Positions 1 to 11,629 are shown, counted from the first letter of the stretch. The stretch is DNA of 64,000 nt from Camellia lanceoleosa (GCA_025200525.1 CM045762.1:123137752-123201751); one strand, 5' to 3'. Numbers and translations: made by a program. The notes: a model not told the origin generated them from the sequence alone.

Positions 1-151
1 AACAACAAAAAAAAAAAGAAAAAAAAGAAAGCAAAACCACAAGAAGAACCATAAAGTGATGAACAAGAAGAAAAGAGTGATGATGAAAAAATCAAGTGAC
101 TGATGAAGAAGAAACTGATGAAGAAGAAGAAACTAAAACTGAAGAAGAAAT

Positions 152-184
<33 letters not shown>

Positions 185-2256
185 AGAAAAAGAAGAAGAA
201 CAACAACAACAACAACAAAAAGAAGAAGAACCTGATGAACAACAAGACAATGATAAAGCAGAAGAAAGACAATAAACAAAAGGTGATCAACAAGAAGACC
301 TTGATGAAGAAGAAGACCAACAACAAGAACAAGAAGAACAACAAACAAACCAACAAGAAGAAGTCAATGAACAAGAACTGACAAACCAACAAGAAGAACT
401 GCAAGAGAAATCTGACATATTTCATGCACAAGGCAAACTATTGTCTAATACTAAAGCAGACTGCAAAATTTCATTAAACTAACCAAAACATAATCCAACA
501 TTTTTATAGGTCATGACCAACCACAAACACCAACCAAAAAGGACAACAAGGACAAGCTCATATCAGCCATGAGAGCACAAATGCAAGAAATGGAACAAAA
601 ATTCATGGTCAATTATGTAAAAAGAAGATCAATTGAAGGTAATGTCCACCAAAAAAACTGGCAGTCCCCAACAAAGATCCATGGTCAAGAGAATCAAACA
701 AAAATCAAGGAAACAAGCACATGACCCAGATTTTGAATACCAACCAATGACCAAACCCAAAGAAGATGCAAGAAACAAGACACAAACTGCTGCTGATGTA
801 CCCAAACCAACACAGGGTACCGATGAAGAAAAAGAGAAGAAGAATGACAACAAAAAAGAGGGTGCTCATAAAGCAAAACAATAGTAGAAACAAAAGATGC
901 AAGAACATATTGGCCAAGAGAAAGCAGTTGCTGCTGAAACAAACCCAAAAGAGCATGCCAATCAAGAGAAGACAAAACTTCAAGTATTGGAAAGTGATGA
1001 TGATTTCAAGGAAGAATCAATCCCAAACAAGCCACTCGCCATTTCATGCCACAAAACAAACAAGGTTTGGCATAGCCTATCCAAAAAAGACCAAGACCAA
1101 ATTCAACTCATCAACAACACACAATCAAGTGCTTGTGTCTGGTCTGGCAGCGAAGATGAAAACTGCATATACTTTTCAAATATAGGCAGATTGACCAACA
1201 GGGAATCCTTATATGGGAATGTAGGTCTCCAGCTGCACAATTTTACAATTTCTGTACATATTCAATAACCTATTCCACAAACCTAACACATTCTCATATA
1301 TAACATGTTTCAGGTCATTGATGCCTTCTTAGAAAAGCAATTGGCACTCCAACCAACCATTGAAGAATTTGAGAAAAACGATCTAGTCTTTGGAAGCAAT
1401 CCATATGCAGGAAGATCTTACGCTTTCAACACTCATCAATGTAAGCAAAACTTAACATACCTTACAACCGCAAAATTTTCTACTTTCTCAACATGTATTA
1501 CTACATAGTTTTATAACATATTTCAAACATATATATAACTTACGACTCCACTACAAAACCAAGATCAAGCATCGAGAGAAAACTGATGGACAACCATTTT
1601 CCGTATAATGAAAATCGATATATCCATTTCCCAATCAACCACGACAACCATTGGACAATTGTGGTCTTTGACAATGCTGATGGAATATGGAGACACTATG
1701 ACTCTTTGAGACCAGCAAAAGATTGCCACAACAAGCACTTTGAAATTGCAAAGCAAATTGTAAGTTAAAATAAAATTTCATACTTAGTTCCATTCATTTA
1801 CAAACATCTCAACTCATCACTATAACTAACAAAAACACCCACTAACTATTTTGTAGCAACAACATCAACTAAGATGGAATAAAGCATTACTTAGCAAACA
1901 GGGAAACATGTTTTCATCTCAAGAGTGCAAGACAGAAATTGCATCAATTGAGGAATGCCCACAACAAACCCTACACTCATAAGATACAAAATCCATAAAC
2001 TAATCTTCCAATATGGTAAATTTTGCAGTTTCACCTAACTAATTAACTTCATCTCAAACACTGCAGGAATGATAGTGCAATCATCGTCTGCAATGTTATC
2101 AACCAATATGTCAACTGGCAACCTGTGCAGAAAAAGCTTCGTCTAACTGAGTGGGTCAAATTTCAAGCACAAATCATCAATCAATTCCTCAATGATGAGA
2201 ACCGATCCTGGAAACTCGAGCACTACCAAATGTTGACAAAACATAGCAAACCATAG
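1..2256 (+). pseudogene. ULP1/C48-type protease of MULE, left copy (C-terminal part)
   Basis: This is the C-terminal part of a spliced gene. An acidic Glu/Gln-rich stretch (about 60-400) leads to a lysine-rich linker, then to exons at 897-about 1200, 1314-1440 and about 1567-1759, one starting at 1857 (beginning QQHQLRWNKALL), and a last exon from about 2068 to the stop at 2254-2256. Introns show GTAAGC (1441), GTAAGT (1760), TTGTAG (1856) and CTGCAG (2066). The C48 core is visible: catalytic His in NHDNHWTIVVFD (about 1636-1671) and catalytic Asp in HYDSLRP (about 1695). Where the family has Asp-Cys-Gly, this copy reads Asp-Ser-Ala (2071-2079), so the nucleophile is lost. A one-base deletion in the A-run near 90 breaks the acidic frame that stays open in the right copy. 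Family known, loss of activity inferred. Confidence 0.72.
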
Positions 2257-2906
2257 AAACAATGAACAAACTTCTTGACAATACAAATATTCAAGGGAAC
2301 ATATCTTTGTACCTTTTTTTTTTTTTTTTTTTCTTTTTTAACATGTGACAAGTACTTTATATACTTTTGGGAATGATCTTTTTCTAGTTATTATAGTTAT
2401 GGTGAAAATGATTGATGTTGTTGTTACTCTTCTTCTTGTTATTATTATTGTGGTTGTTCTTCTGATTGTTTGTCTACTTGTTTCTGGTTGCATATATTTT
2501 CATACAGTAAAGGTTGTTTCTAATAATTCTTCAAACTGCAAAATTTTACAATTTCATCAACTTGTTTCTAATAATTTTTAAAGCTGCAAAATTATACGGT
2601 TTCATCAGGTTGTTTCTAATAATTCTTAAAACTGCAAAATTATACAGTTTTGTCGCTATGAAATATGAACTGCATTTCCATATTATACTGTTTCAATAAG
2701 AAATTTTCAACAACCTTCTCTCAGATTCCATAAAAATAAAAACAAAATCGATCATACAAAACAACTTCAATAAGTAAAGAACACATCAATAAACAAAAAA
2801 TAATTCAACCAACTTTATTCATTACTTCCATAATACCAAGTATCACATTTTTTATTATCATAATTCCTCAAATTCAAATACAAATCCAAAAGAATAGATT
2901 ATGGCC
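2257..2906. repeat. Intergenic tail of MULE with 48-bp tandem repeat
   Basis: The gap between the two convergent genes holds a T-rich tract (2317-2340) and three tandem units of 48 bp (2514-2657). Each unit opens with TTGTTTCTAATAATT and contains CTGCAAAATT(A/T)TAC(A/G) followed by a TTTCATCA-like end. The same CTGCAAAATTATAC box recurs elsewhere in this MULE. No gene is seen here; it is probably 3' untranslated sequence for both genes. Confidence 0.6.
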
Positions 2907-5139
2907 TCAAATAGCAGCCTTGCACGTCTTCTTATTGTGATTCACATATTTTAAGCACCTCCCACACTTGATTTGCTTCACATTCTCACCCCTAGAAGGT
3001 ATCCTCTTCTTCTTGTTCCACCCGGGCTGCTTCTTCGTTATAGGAGGTTTGATAACCGAACTACTGGCACCATCAAAGTCAAATCTCTCACTTGACTAAG
3101 ACCGATAAACAGATTCCTTGTATGACTCTCTAAAACAATTTACATGAAAAAAGGATCAATGAAACCATACACATCTCTACCACTATCACAAGAAAGCATG
3201 CACAACATGACAACAAGGAAAACCATTCAATTGCCATTCATGGCAAGAACAAGTCTGACTACCAATATCAACATAAAAAGAAATAGAAGAATAAACCTCA
3301 AGCACAAGATCACTAGCAACAATCACATCCCAAGACTTAGCTAGCTCCAAAGAGTCCACCAACTTCTTTTCCATAACTAGACACAATTTCATAGTCCATC
3401 TTCTAGATTCAAATTTCTTCTATCCGACAATTGAGTCATGATTTGAACCCTAATCATATCAACCATACAAGTAATAGGCAACTTACGAGCCCCACCAATC
3501 CAATTATTGTAAGACTCGACAAAGATTAGATGACATCTCACCATATCATTTCCTCTAAAAATGCATTGGCCCACTTATCATTTTGCAAACCATCCAACAT
3601 ACTATCAACTCTACTATTCCCAAAGAATACGCCTCAATTTCTTCATATAATGTTGAAAGAAGCAATCACATGATAAGCACATTTAACTAATATTTTCATC
3701 AAACATGCCTTATAGTTAGTACGAAGTCCCACCAATTTGTCAATCAAATTTCTTCAAATGATTCAAGCAATAAGCATGATGTGCATTGGGGAAAACCACC
3801 GAAGAGCATCTAGCAATCCATGTTGACAATCCGACACAAAAGTCAATCTCCTACCGAACCAACAAATTTTTAACAAATGACTTAAGAACCATATCCAATT
3901 ATCTTGATTTTCAGCGTCAACAATCGTAAAAGCCAAAGGAAATAGACCTGCAAACAAAATCACATGAAACTGCAAAAATTAGCAGACTCACAATACAATA
4001 ACACACTGACAAACCAAACCTATACTAACTGCAAATAAATACATACCTTGATTACCATCCTTTGATGTTGCTGCAAGCAAATGCCCCTTGTAACGCCCCT
4101 TCACAAATGTACCATCAACAAACAACAACGGACGACAAAATTGAAAGACATACAAACATCCATGAAATGTCACAAACAACCTCCGAAAACACCCATTACT
4201 TTCATCCACATCTAATTCAAACACACTTTCCGGATTCGTTCTCATAGCCGTCTCAAGGTACCATCGAAGCTGGTCAAAAGAAGTTGCAAAATCACCAAAC
4301 AACCCACCTCTTGCCTTATCAACTCCTAACTATGCAACCCGATAAGAAACATCTATACCATATTACTTCTTTAACTTTTTTTTAACTTCAATAGGACGAG
4401 TCAACGGATTATCACTAATATCATTTTGCACAATATCAGACACAAGTCTAGAACCAACCATTTTGCTACAAGATCTACGAGCAACAACCCCACAAGGATG
4501 CACATTATCCAACTTCATTATAAAAAAAACACCGGAATCCATCAAGACTCCTTCCATGCATAAACCATTTACAACCCGTAGACGACTTCATCATACATTC
4601 AAGCATTTTGTTGTATCGTTCTTCAAATAATTCACTGCAAAACCACACTCAACTACATACTTAGCCAATGCAATGCGGAATGTCGGCACTCCACCTTCAA
4701 ATTCTTGACCAACACTATGTAAAATCCCCTTTCAACTAGCAGACAACAAAACTATCTCGGGTTCTGGATAAAAACTACGCAACAAACCACCAACATCATC
4801 ACAATCATTCACAAAAGAACTCTCACAAGTTACAGAATCAATCCTACAAGAATTACCACCATCAACCTCCACAACTCTCTTATCCCCCACAATAACATCA
4901 ATAACATGACAACCGCTACCACCTACCATTGACAGCATATTCCCCAAATCATCATCACATTCAACAATACAATTAGAATATCCAGGAACAGAGAAAAACA
5001 AACAAAAGTTACCAACACTCAACTCCTTGAACTTCGCACATATTTTCTCAACAACTTCATCATAACTATATCCCTCACTAATCTTAATAGCAACACAACA
5101 ATTACTGTATTTGCACATTAACATGAAACACCCCTCCAT
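2907..5139 (-). pseudogene. MuDR-type MULE transposase (decayed)
   Basis: A DDE transposase that would cut and paste the element, read from 5139 down to 2907. The order matches plant MuDR proteins: an N-terminal PB1-like domain (5139-4732, start MEGCFMLMCKYSN), a DNA-binding domain (about 4710-4363, with GQEFEGGVPTFRIALAKY), then the MULE catalytic domain. First Asp is in LLFVDGTFVKGRYKGH (about 4115), second in FVSDCQHGLLDA (about 3830). A SWIM zinc finger follows (CSCHEWQLNGFPCCHVVH, about 3250-3195), and a CCHC knuckle closes it (CGRCLKYVNHNKKTC). One clean intron lies at 3948-4046. Several stops and shifts separate these blocks (for example near 4575, 4360 and 3760), so it is a dead copy. 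Identity is secure; exact exon limits are not. Confidence 0.8.
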
Positions 5140-5515
5140 ATTACAAAATCACAAACCAACAAATAATTGTTCACAGATTCCAAACTGCAAATTATATAGT
5201 TACAACATATCAATACCAACAGTGCACAATTCACAATTCCAAACTGCAAAATTATACACTTACAACATATCAGTATCAAAACACCAGAATTCACAATTCC
5301 AAAATACAACTTCAAAACACATTACATTATACGACAAACAAAATCAACAAAATCAAAATCAAACAAACAAAATTTGCCAAACACAAACCACATATCACGC
5401 AAATTTGCTTATCTCTATATGCATACATATATGTATCGATAAATACAAACCACATACACACACAGACATATATATATACATACACACATATATATATATA
5501 TATATCTATCACCAG

Positions 5516-5560
<45 letters not shown>

Positions 5561-5760
5561 ACGTACGCAGATATCGCCTGTACACAGAGATTCAGATCGC
5601 ACAACCAGATCCACCTCACAGCACAATGAGATCGACCACACAGCACAATGAGATCGCCACAACGAAGAGAAATCGAGATCGCAGAGACGAAAATTTGATT
5701 TCCTTTTTTTAAACGGAGCAAAAATTTGATTTTTCACGTATATATAGATATCAAAACAAA
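5140..5760 (-). promoter_or_regulatory. 5' region of MULE transposase with TA and GA microsatellites
   Basis: Upstream of the transposase start lie two copies of a CTGCAAATTATA-like box (5183, 5251) with ACAACATATCA after each, then a TA-rich tract (5466-5506) and an uninterrupted GA repeat (about 5521-5558). GA/CT tracts are common in plant 5' leaders, so this is probably the promoter and leader of the minus-strand gene. No defined TATA box could be singled out from the TA tract. Confidence 0.4.
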
Positions 5761-5885
5761 GGGCAATACAGTCATTTAAAAATACGAAAATAAAAAACGG
5801 GACCTCTGGGTATAAAACTTAAAAAACTATGGACCTATTAATCTATTAAAAATAAATTGGGATTAGAAGGGAAATAGATCCCCTA

Positions 5886-6814
5886 CTACATAGTAATTTT
5901 CCCAAATTATAATTCATAATAGTAAATGAATAAAAGGCCCAATCTAACTAAACGAATAAATTGTGCAATTTAAAATATAAATTCATAAAATGGTCCACTT
6001 GAAATACAAAGTTCAGATTAAATTAAAAGGTCCAAAAAACTTGAAGCCTATTCTAAATTTTTTTAAAACTTAAATAAAGTGAATAATTCGAGGCCCAACA
6101 TTCTTTAGTTGTTGTTTCACATTCCTCCCGTATGCTGTTCTTTCTGCCAACAACTTCAATTCTCCACCGTCCATCTCAGGCTTTCCCCGGCGGCTACCCA
6201 TCTCACCGCCAAATCTTCCAAATATTCGATGAGTTCGATTCTTGCCTCTGACTTCGAACAATGAATCAATCATCTCAAAACACTGTCAATTACTTCACTT
6301 TACTCTCTTAGTTCCTTCCTAGAATTATGACCTTTTTTTTTTTTTTTTTTTGGGGGATTGGTTTTGCAGTTATGTGGTTGATTCTGATTCATAATGAATT
6401 CCTTTTTGTCAATGATGTTCTGTGAATTACTTTAGAGTTAGGGCTTAGATATTAATTTTGTTTTCACTATCTGTTTCTTAAATTTTTTCAAAAATTAGTT
6501 TGATGAAAAAAATTTAAAGAAAGAAATTCATTTTGGTCCTTTTTGTTATCATAAACTTTGTTAAAGATCTAAGCAAAATTTAATAGACATTTTGTAAGTA
6601 TCATTTTTTTTTAAAAAAATCCATGAAAGTCCCATATTTTAGTGTTCACATTGGGTCTCAAAAAAACTCAAAATGGGCACTGCCAGCAACCTAGTGGGGG
6701 ATGGTTGGCAGCGCCACCTGGTGCAGGAATGTTGAATAATAAATTTCGATATGACATTGTGAAAATATGAACCGGGGGGAGGGGGGGGGGAGTTTACAAA
6801 AGATTGTATTAATC
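5886..6814. other. Intergenic, no gene recognised
   Basis: AT-rich sequence with a run of about 19 T near 6332-6350 and a G-rich run at 6774-6791. A 67-codon open frame on - (6073-6273) has Arg/Gly-rich content but no recognisable domain. Nothing else can be supported. Confidence 0.5.
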
Positions 6815-7245
6815 AGTGTGTTTGGGTTGAATTTTTTAGATTAAATTTTTTGAAAATTGAGTATTTTGATTTTCGTATTTTTTTATTTTTAGTGAATATT
6901 TTTAAAATTTTAAACATTTTGTTTTTACTTTTTAGTCTAAAAAGTAAAAAATTTGTGAAAAAATATTTTAAAAATTAATAAATACTTAAAAATACAAAAA
7001 AAATATACTGAATTCTCTTTATATATATATATATATATATTTTTGGTATTTAGTAAATTTTTAAAAGGTTTTTTTACAAATTTTTTACTTTTTAAGTATA
7101 TTTATGTTAGGTATGTCTAAAAAGTATTAAAAAAAATTGCTTAAAATATTTTAAAAATTCAGTAAGAACAAAAAAAAACACGAAAAATAGGAAAGTATAA
7201 TTTTCAAAAAAATATTTTTAGAAAAATGTAACCAAGCAAAGTGAG
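6815..7245. mobile_element. AT-rich inverted-repeat element, probable MITE
   Basis: The left edge reads GTGTTTGGGTTGAATTTTT and the right edge, reverse complemented, CTTTGCTTGGTTACATTTTT. Internally, runs such as TTTTTACTTTTTAGTC face near-complements. 'GTTTGG' at each edge is typical of small plant DNA transposons. No target duplication was found and low complexity weakens the call. Confidence 0.4.
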
Positions 7246-7603
7246 TTTTGTGGCAGCTATCACCCATTCATGAACTATTGTGGTAGTCATTCTTATAGAA
7301 CAATTCCAACCTGCTCACTACATTGTGTTTGTTAGTCATTTAATCCAATTAAATCACAATTTCAATGCTCCAATAGGTTAAGCAATGCATCGGGCATTAT
7401 GCCTCATTTGTAAAGGGGCTGGCCACAATTAGAGAGTCAAAAGGCTAGACAAATACTTTTTGTCTCTAAGTAACTATGTGGTTAACTACAAGCATTGTTG
7501 TAGTACACATTAGCTAAAGTAATTAGACAAACTAAAAAATCTATATGCTATTTTTTAGCAAGAAAAATGGTTCGTGGTGTTGGAATTGCTCAAAGTGAAG
7601 GGC

Positions 7604-7738
7604 TAATGCTGTTATTGAAATTGATTCTCAAGTTGCCATCAATATGATAAATGGCATCATGGTGAGTCAAGATATTATTGGGGTTATTCATGATATTAAA
7701 CAATTTGGTGGCATGTTTCAGGCTTGTGATTTGTTGGA
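7604..7738 (+). pseudogene. LINE-type RNase H fragment (RVT_3-like)
   Basis: Read in the frame starting GCTAATGCT, this piece gives an RNase H-like block with IEIDSQVAINMING followed by GVIHDIKQFGGMFQACDLL. This is the pattern of the plant RNase H-like domain found at the C-terminus of LINE reverse transcriptases and in related host proteins; the Asp in DSQ matches a conserved acidic residue. Only about 45 residues survive, with no intact start. It is a dead fragment, more likely LINE debris than a gene. Confidence 0.5.
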
Positions 7739-8554
7739 AATTGAGGAGATAAATCATTTATTTAAAACACAAACTAAAATTATAAAATATATGTGAACTA
7801 CTAATAATTGTGAAAATAAAATAATTTAAGAAAACAAAAAAATTTAATTACAGAGGCATGTAGCCACTGTTTTTAAGAGTAGATATTTATTTTTCTCTAA
7901 GTGTGATTCGATACAACAGATTAGTATCGCCTTACCGCCCATTCACAGATAACGGTTCATTTTTTACTTTTTTAGAAAGGACAAACAATTCATTTGATCA
8001 TCCCAAAAACCTAATCAAAATAATGTAAATAAAATATGCACACTATTAACACGCAGTATGGAAATAGTTTCCGGTCCCTAAGAGCAAATCTAAGGGAGGA
8101 GGCAAATGCACATTTGAGGCATTTTTCTTAGGAAAAGTTACCTATAAATCTTAAAAGTTAAAATTGTATTCCATTTGGTCCCATAAAAATTCGGTTGCCC
8201 CGTTTGGTCCTTTCCATTTTGAAAAGACACAAATACCACTGGTGGGAATATTTAATAGTTTTTTTGTATAACAGGATTGCTTGGTGTGGGTGTGGGTCAC
8301 GTGCCATAGTTGAAGTTTGTTGAATGGGCAAATGCTTCACAAGTGCCTTGTTAGGTGCGTGTGTTGGGTGCCACATAATAGGAAAGCACACTAAAGCTTT
8401 TTATAGGTTTTGGGTTTGGTGTGCTGATTTCACATGCCACACACCTCAATCCGACCACATACAAACGATTGGGTTGCCATATCCAAGATATACAACATTA
8501 GAATTTGGGTTATGTTTGTTTTTTATTTTTTTAGTGTTATATAATATCTGTTAC
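7739..8554. other. Intergenic, no gene recognised
   Basis: AT-rich non-coding sequence. A degenerate forerunner of the following minisatellite may lie at about 8350-8405 (GGAAAGCACACTAAAGCTTTTTA resembles the unit core). The short open frames on both strands at 8158-8605 carry no recognisable domain. Confidence 0.4.
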
Positions 8555-8960
8555 GTTGGAGTGTCACAAGTGACATTTGGGAAAAGTACACTAAAGAATT
8601 TTTAATTTTTTTAGAGTGTCACACCATACTCGCTACATTGTCACATTTGAGAAAAGTACACTAAGAAGTTTTTATTTTTTCTGAAGTGTCACATTATATC
8701 CGCCACGTTGTCACATTTGAAAAAAGTAAACTAAAGAGTTTTTATTTTTCTTGAAGTGTCATATCATAACCATCACGTTGTCACATTAGGAAAAAGTATA
8801 CTAAAGAGTTTTTATTTTATTTTTTAGAGTAAAAGTTTTAGAGTATCATATCATACGCGCCACGTTGTCACATTTAGAAAAAGTACTCTAAGGGGTTTTT
8901 AATTTTTTAGAATGTCACATTAATACTTGTCACATTAGAGTATTATATCATACCTGTCAC
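8555..8960. repeat. Minisatellite, about 70-bp unit, six degenerate copies
   Basis: Units begin at about 8555, 8613, 8682, 8752, 8839 and 8909. Each contains GAGTGTCA or GAATGTCA, then CACGTTGTCACATTTG, then AAAAAGTA(C/A)ACTAAAGAG and TTTTTATTTTT. Unit length is about 58-87 bp with internal gains of T-rich sequence. No coding function is seen. Confidence 0.75.
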
Positions 8961-9441
8961 ATTAATAAAAATGTATAATTGTCTACCAAAATTAAAAATA
9001 GGGCCATACAAAAATAAACTATCCACTAATAAGACTTAATAGATCAATAAAAAAAACTTGAAACTAATTGGAGTAGCGTCACAATGGTAATGTCTATACT
9101 GAAATATTCAAATATCAAAAAGTACACACGTAATCCCACCAAAATCGTCTGCAAGCAAATGAAAGGATATAATTGACTACTAAATACTAACAAACAAAGA
9201 AAATAGGATCAAATGGGATATATTCCCCAACTAATAGGACTATTAAGAACAATAGAAACAACATTGAGACCAATTGGTGCAACTGTTTATGGGATGGGAT
9301 TTATCAGTACGTATCCCTTTTTGTTATTGAGGTTGCAATTTATAGCTTCCGATAGACTCTATTAATTGTCTCTTCTTTTTTTTTTTGTCACTTTCTATAT
9401 GTAGCTAGTGTTGGAAGCTTGGCAAAACTATCTCTCTTGTT
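8961..9441. other. Intergenic, no gene recognised
   Basis: AT-rich single-copy-looking sequence between the minisatellite and the GC-rich hAT miniature. No domain, repeat or RNA gene could be identified. Confidence 0.4.
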
Positions 9442-9857
9442 TAGGGGTGTAAATCTGACCCGATCCAGTTCGGTCTATGTCGGATTTCACGGGTTCCTGC
9501 CAAAATTTAGACCGAGCCAGGTTGGCCCCCACAGGCCAAAAAATTAGGCCCAGGCCTAGGCCCAAGTCCAGGGATATTTGGGCCTTGGACGGGCCAGTGG
9601 GCCGGGCCCCGAGTCAGCCTCCTAAGCCTAGGCCTAGCCTCAGACTTGGGTGGGTCTGACAATTTTTTTTTTGTTTTTTTAAATTTTTTCTATCAAAATT
9701 TTATTATTTTTCACTAAAAAAGACACTGGCCTTGATGGGCTAGACGGCTTGGCCTTGAGTGGGCCTTGGCGGCCGATGGGTCAAGCCACTGGGCGGGCTA
9801 GGCCTACGGGCTGGGCCAAGCCTCAAAATGATGGCCCAGGCCCTAGCCCAATCCCTA
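9442..9857. mobile_element. GC-rich hAT-like miniature element, copy 1
   Basis: The left end TAGGGGTGTAAAT matches the left end of the better copy at 29,634. The body is full of GGCC, AGGCCCAGGCC and GGGCCGGGCCC motifs, far more GC-rich than its surroundings, with an AT-rich middle (about 9661-9720). The right end near ATCCCTA is damaged where a foldback element abuts, so the target duplication cannot be resolved. Not coding. Confidence 0.6.
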
Positions 9858-10625
9858 TAATTTGGAACTCTTGTCACTTTAGTCATTAACTTTTCAATTA
9901 TGACACATTTAATTCTAAATTTTAAATCTTATTTCAAATAAGAACAATTGAAGATACTATCGTTCAATTTTAAAAGTAAATTTTAAAATTTTAAATTTTA
10001 AATTTTAAATTTTTTCTCTTTGAATTTTTTAAATTTTTTCTACCCACCAAAGATAAAATTATATAAAATTGATAAATCTTTTACACATTTATTTATTTTG
10101 TTTTACAAAATTAATTTTTATTATGTGTTTGGAGGATGATTATGGATGGTTGTTTTTATTTTCATTAAATTAGTTTCTATTTTTTTAAAAGTCAAATATG
10201 ACGACAATTTTGATATTATTATTAAATCAATCAATTAAATTAAAAAATTCAAAACTAAAAACGTTTCATATATTAAATATGTCGATTACACATTAGAAAC
10301 CTAACAGCCATCCATTACATAATTATCATCCTAACACATAATAAAAATTAATTTGGCAAAATAAATAAATGTGTAAAAGATTTATCAATTTTACATAATT
10401 TTATCTTTGGTGTGTAGAAATAATTTTTAAAAATTTAAAAATATTTTTTTGACATTTATTTTTGTCAAATTAATTTATATTTTATCGAATTGATGACTTT
10501 GCTATTAAAATTGAGCAATGGTATCTTCAATTGTCCTTACTTGGAACAAGATTCAAAATTTTGAGTCAAATATGTTACAATCAAAAAGTTAGTATCAAAG
10601 TGACACAAATCCTAAACTATAGGAA
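9853..10625. mobile_element. Large foldback element with about 300-bp inverted arms
   Basis: The left arm (about 9853-10,157) and right arm (about 10,303-10,625) are reverse complements over most of their length. One stretch, TTGATAAATCTTTTACACAT, is mirrored by ATGTGTAAAAGATTTATCAA. The outer ends also match (CCCTATAATTTGG against TCCTATAGTTTAGG on the other strand), as does the ACAATTGAAGATAC / GTATCTTCAATTGT pair. The loop is about 145 bp and has no coding potential. Long inverted arms of this kind occur in Mutator-like MITEs and foldback elements; no target duplication was found. Confidence 0.7.
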
Positions 10626-10766
10626 CTGTTATTGTAATTCTCCTAAAATATTTTTCTATGTACTTTTACTAGACATTTTGCCCACCAAGGTTAGAGTTGC
10701 TAACATAAGCTTTAGAAGATGAATGTTGACTAATTTAGTTAATCTGATCCTATTTTAGCCTCATTA

Positions 10767-11202
10767 AGAGCATTCACACCAAACTCTTCAAATTTTTAAT
10801 TAAATTAAAACTATTTTATTATTTTAACTAGTCACTTTTTAGCACCTACTGCATCAAACTCTTTATTCTAACTTATTTTTATTAAATATTATTTTTTTAT
10901 TGTGTTTGTTAGTCTTTCTTTTTTTTATTAAATTAATAAGTTACCAATCAAATAATTCTTAAAAAAAGCAAAAAAAAAAAAAAAAAAAATTTGTCGTTGA
11001 CTAGTTGATTGACCGGACGTCTGGCAGGACTTTTAGGCGAATATCCGGTAACACACAAGTAGCAATGAACAATGCATCACTTGTTATAACGAGTTAATGT
11101 AGCCATCGTAAATTTTGACGAGCTGGAAGCAAGTTTGATAGAGTTGATTTTTTGAAATTTTTAGCTAAAAAATTATTTTAAAGAGCTTGATGAGGATGCT
11201 CT
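10767..11202. mobile_element. MITE with inverted ends AGAGCATnC
   Basis: The left end AGAGCATTCACACCAAACTC is mirrored by the right end, whose complement reads AGAGCATCCTCATCAAGCTC. The interior is AT-rich and contains a 20-A tract (10,970-10,989). There is no coding potential and the target duplication is unclear. Family assignment (hAT or Tourist) is left open. Confidence 0.55.
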
Positions 11203-11324
11203 AATAGCTAACTACTATAATAGCCATTTTAATAAAATTTTTAGAGACTAATAATTACATTTAGAGAGTCTTAAAAGACTTTTTAAATAAGTCGTGTGGA
11301 TAGTTAAGTACAGTAAATAATAAT

Positions 11325-11421
11325 GTTAGAGCACATAGATATAATTAGATAAAATAAAAAGTATATATTTTATATATTTTAGTTAATAAAAAATAAAGAG
11401 TAACATTAGAGTTGCTCTAAC
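11325..11421. mobile_element. Small MITE, about 97 bp
   Basis: The ends are GTTAGAGCA (11,325) and TGCTCTAAC (to 11,421), exact reverse complements, around an AT-only interior. The size and structure fit a short miniature inverted-repeat element. Confidence 0.5.
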
Positions 11422-11464
11422 CAAATAGAGGCTAATAAACTTTCCCTCTTGTATAAACAATCAG

Positions 11465-11625
11465 GCAGTGCTAGAGACCACTAAAAGTGGTGCTCTAAAG
11501 TAACCACTAATGATGTGGCATTTACTTTGTTTAAAATAAATAAATAAACATAAACGCAACAACATTGTGGCAGTGGGTGGGACCCACTGCCACATCATTA
11601 GTGGTGGCACTAATTAGTGCTCCCA
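11465..11625. mobile_element. MITE remnant with CCACTAATGATGTGGCA inverted repeats
   Basis: CCACTAATGATGTGGCA at about 11,505 is matched by its exact complement TGCCACATCATTAGTGG at about 11,589. Outside it, AAGTGGTGCTCTAA faces a diverged AGTGCTCCCACT. A further palindrome, GGCAGTGGGTGGGACCCACTGCC, sits at the centre-right. Non-coding. Confidence 0.5.
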
Positions 11626-11629
11626 CTCA

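Larger units (their letters stand above)
1..5885. mobile_element. MULE carrying a ULP protease gene, left copy (5' part outside window)
   Basis: A Mutator-like transposable element with two convergent gene relics: a ULP/C48-type protease on + (1-2256) and a MuDR-type transposase on - (2907-5139). MULEs that carry ULP-like genes are known in plants (the KAONASHI class of Arabidopsis). Bases 1 to about 980 are nearly identical to about 63,004-64,000, so the left edge of this window lies inside the element; the right copy shows what precedes it. The right terminus is placed near 5885, where the reverse complement begins GGGGATCT, resembling GGGGAACT at 60,029. The ends are not long inverted repeats and no target duplication can be tested, because each copy is cut by the window edge. 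If both limits are right, a full element would be about 8.9 kb. Confidence 0.75.

Noticed and set aside
9477..9659. 60-codon Arg/Pro-rich frame
   Set aside because: Produced by GGCC-rich repeat text of the hAT miniature; not conserved as a frame in the second copy.
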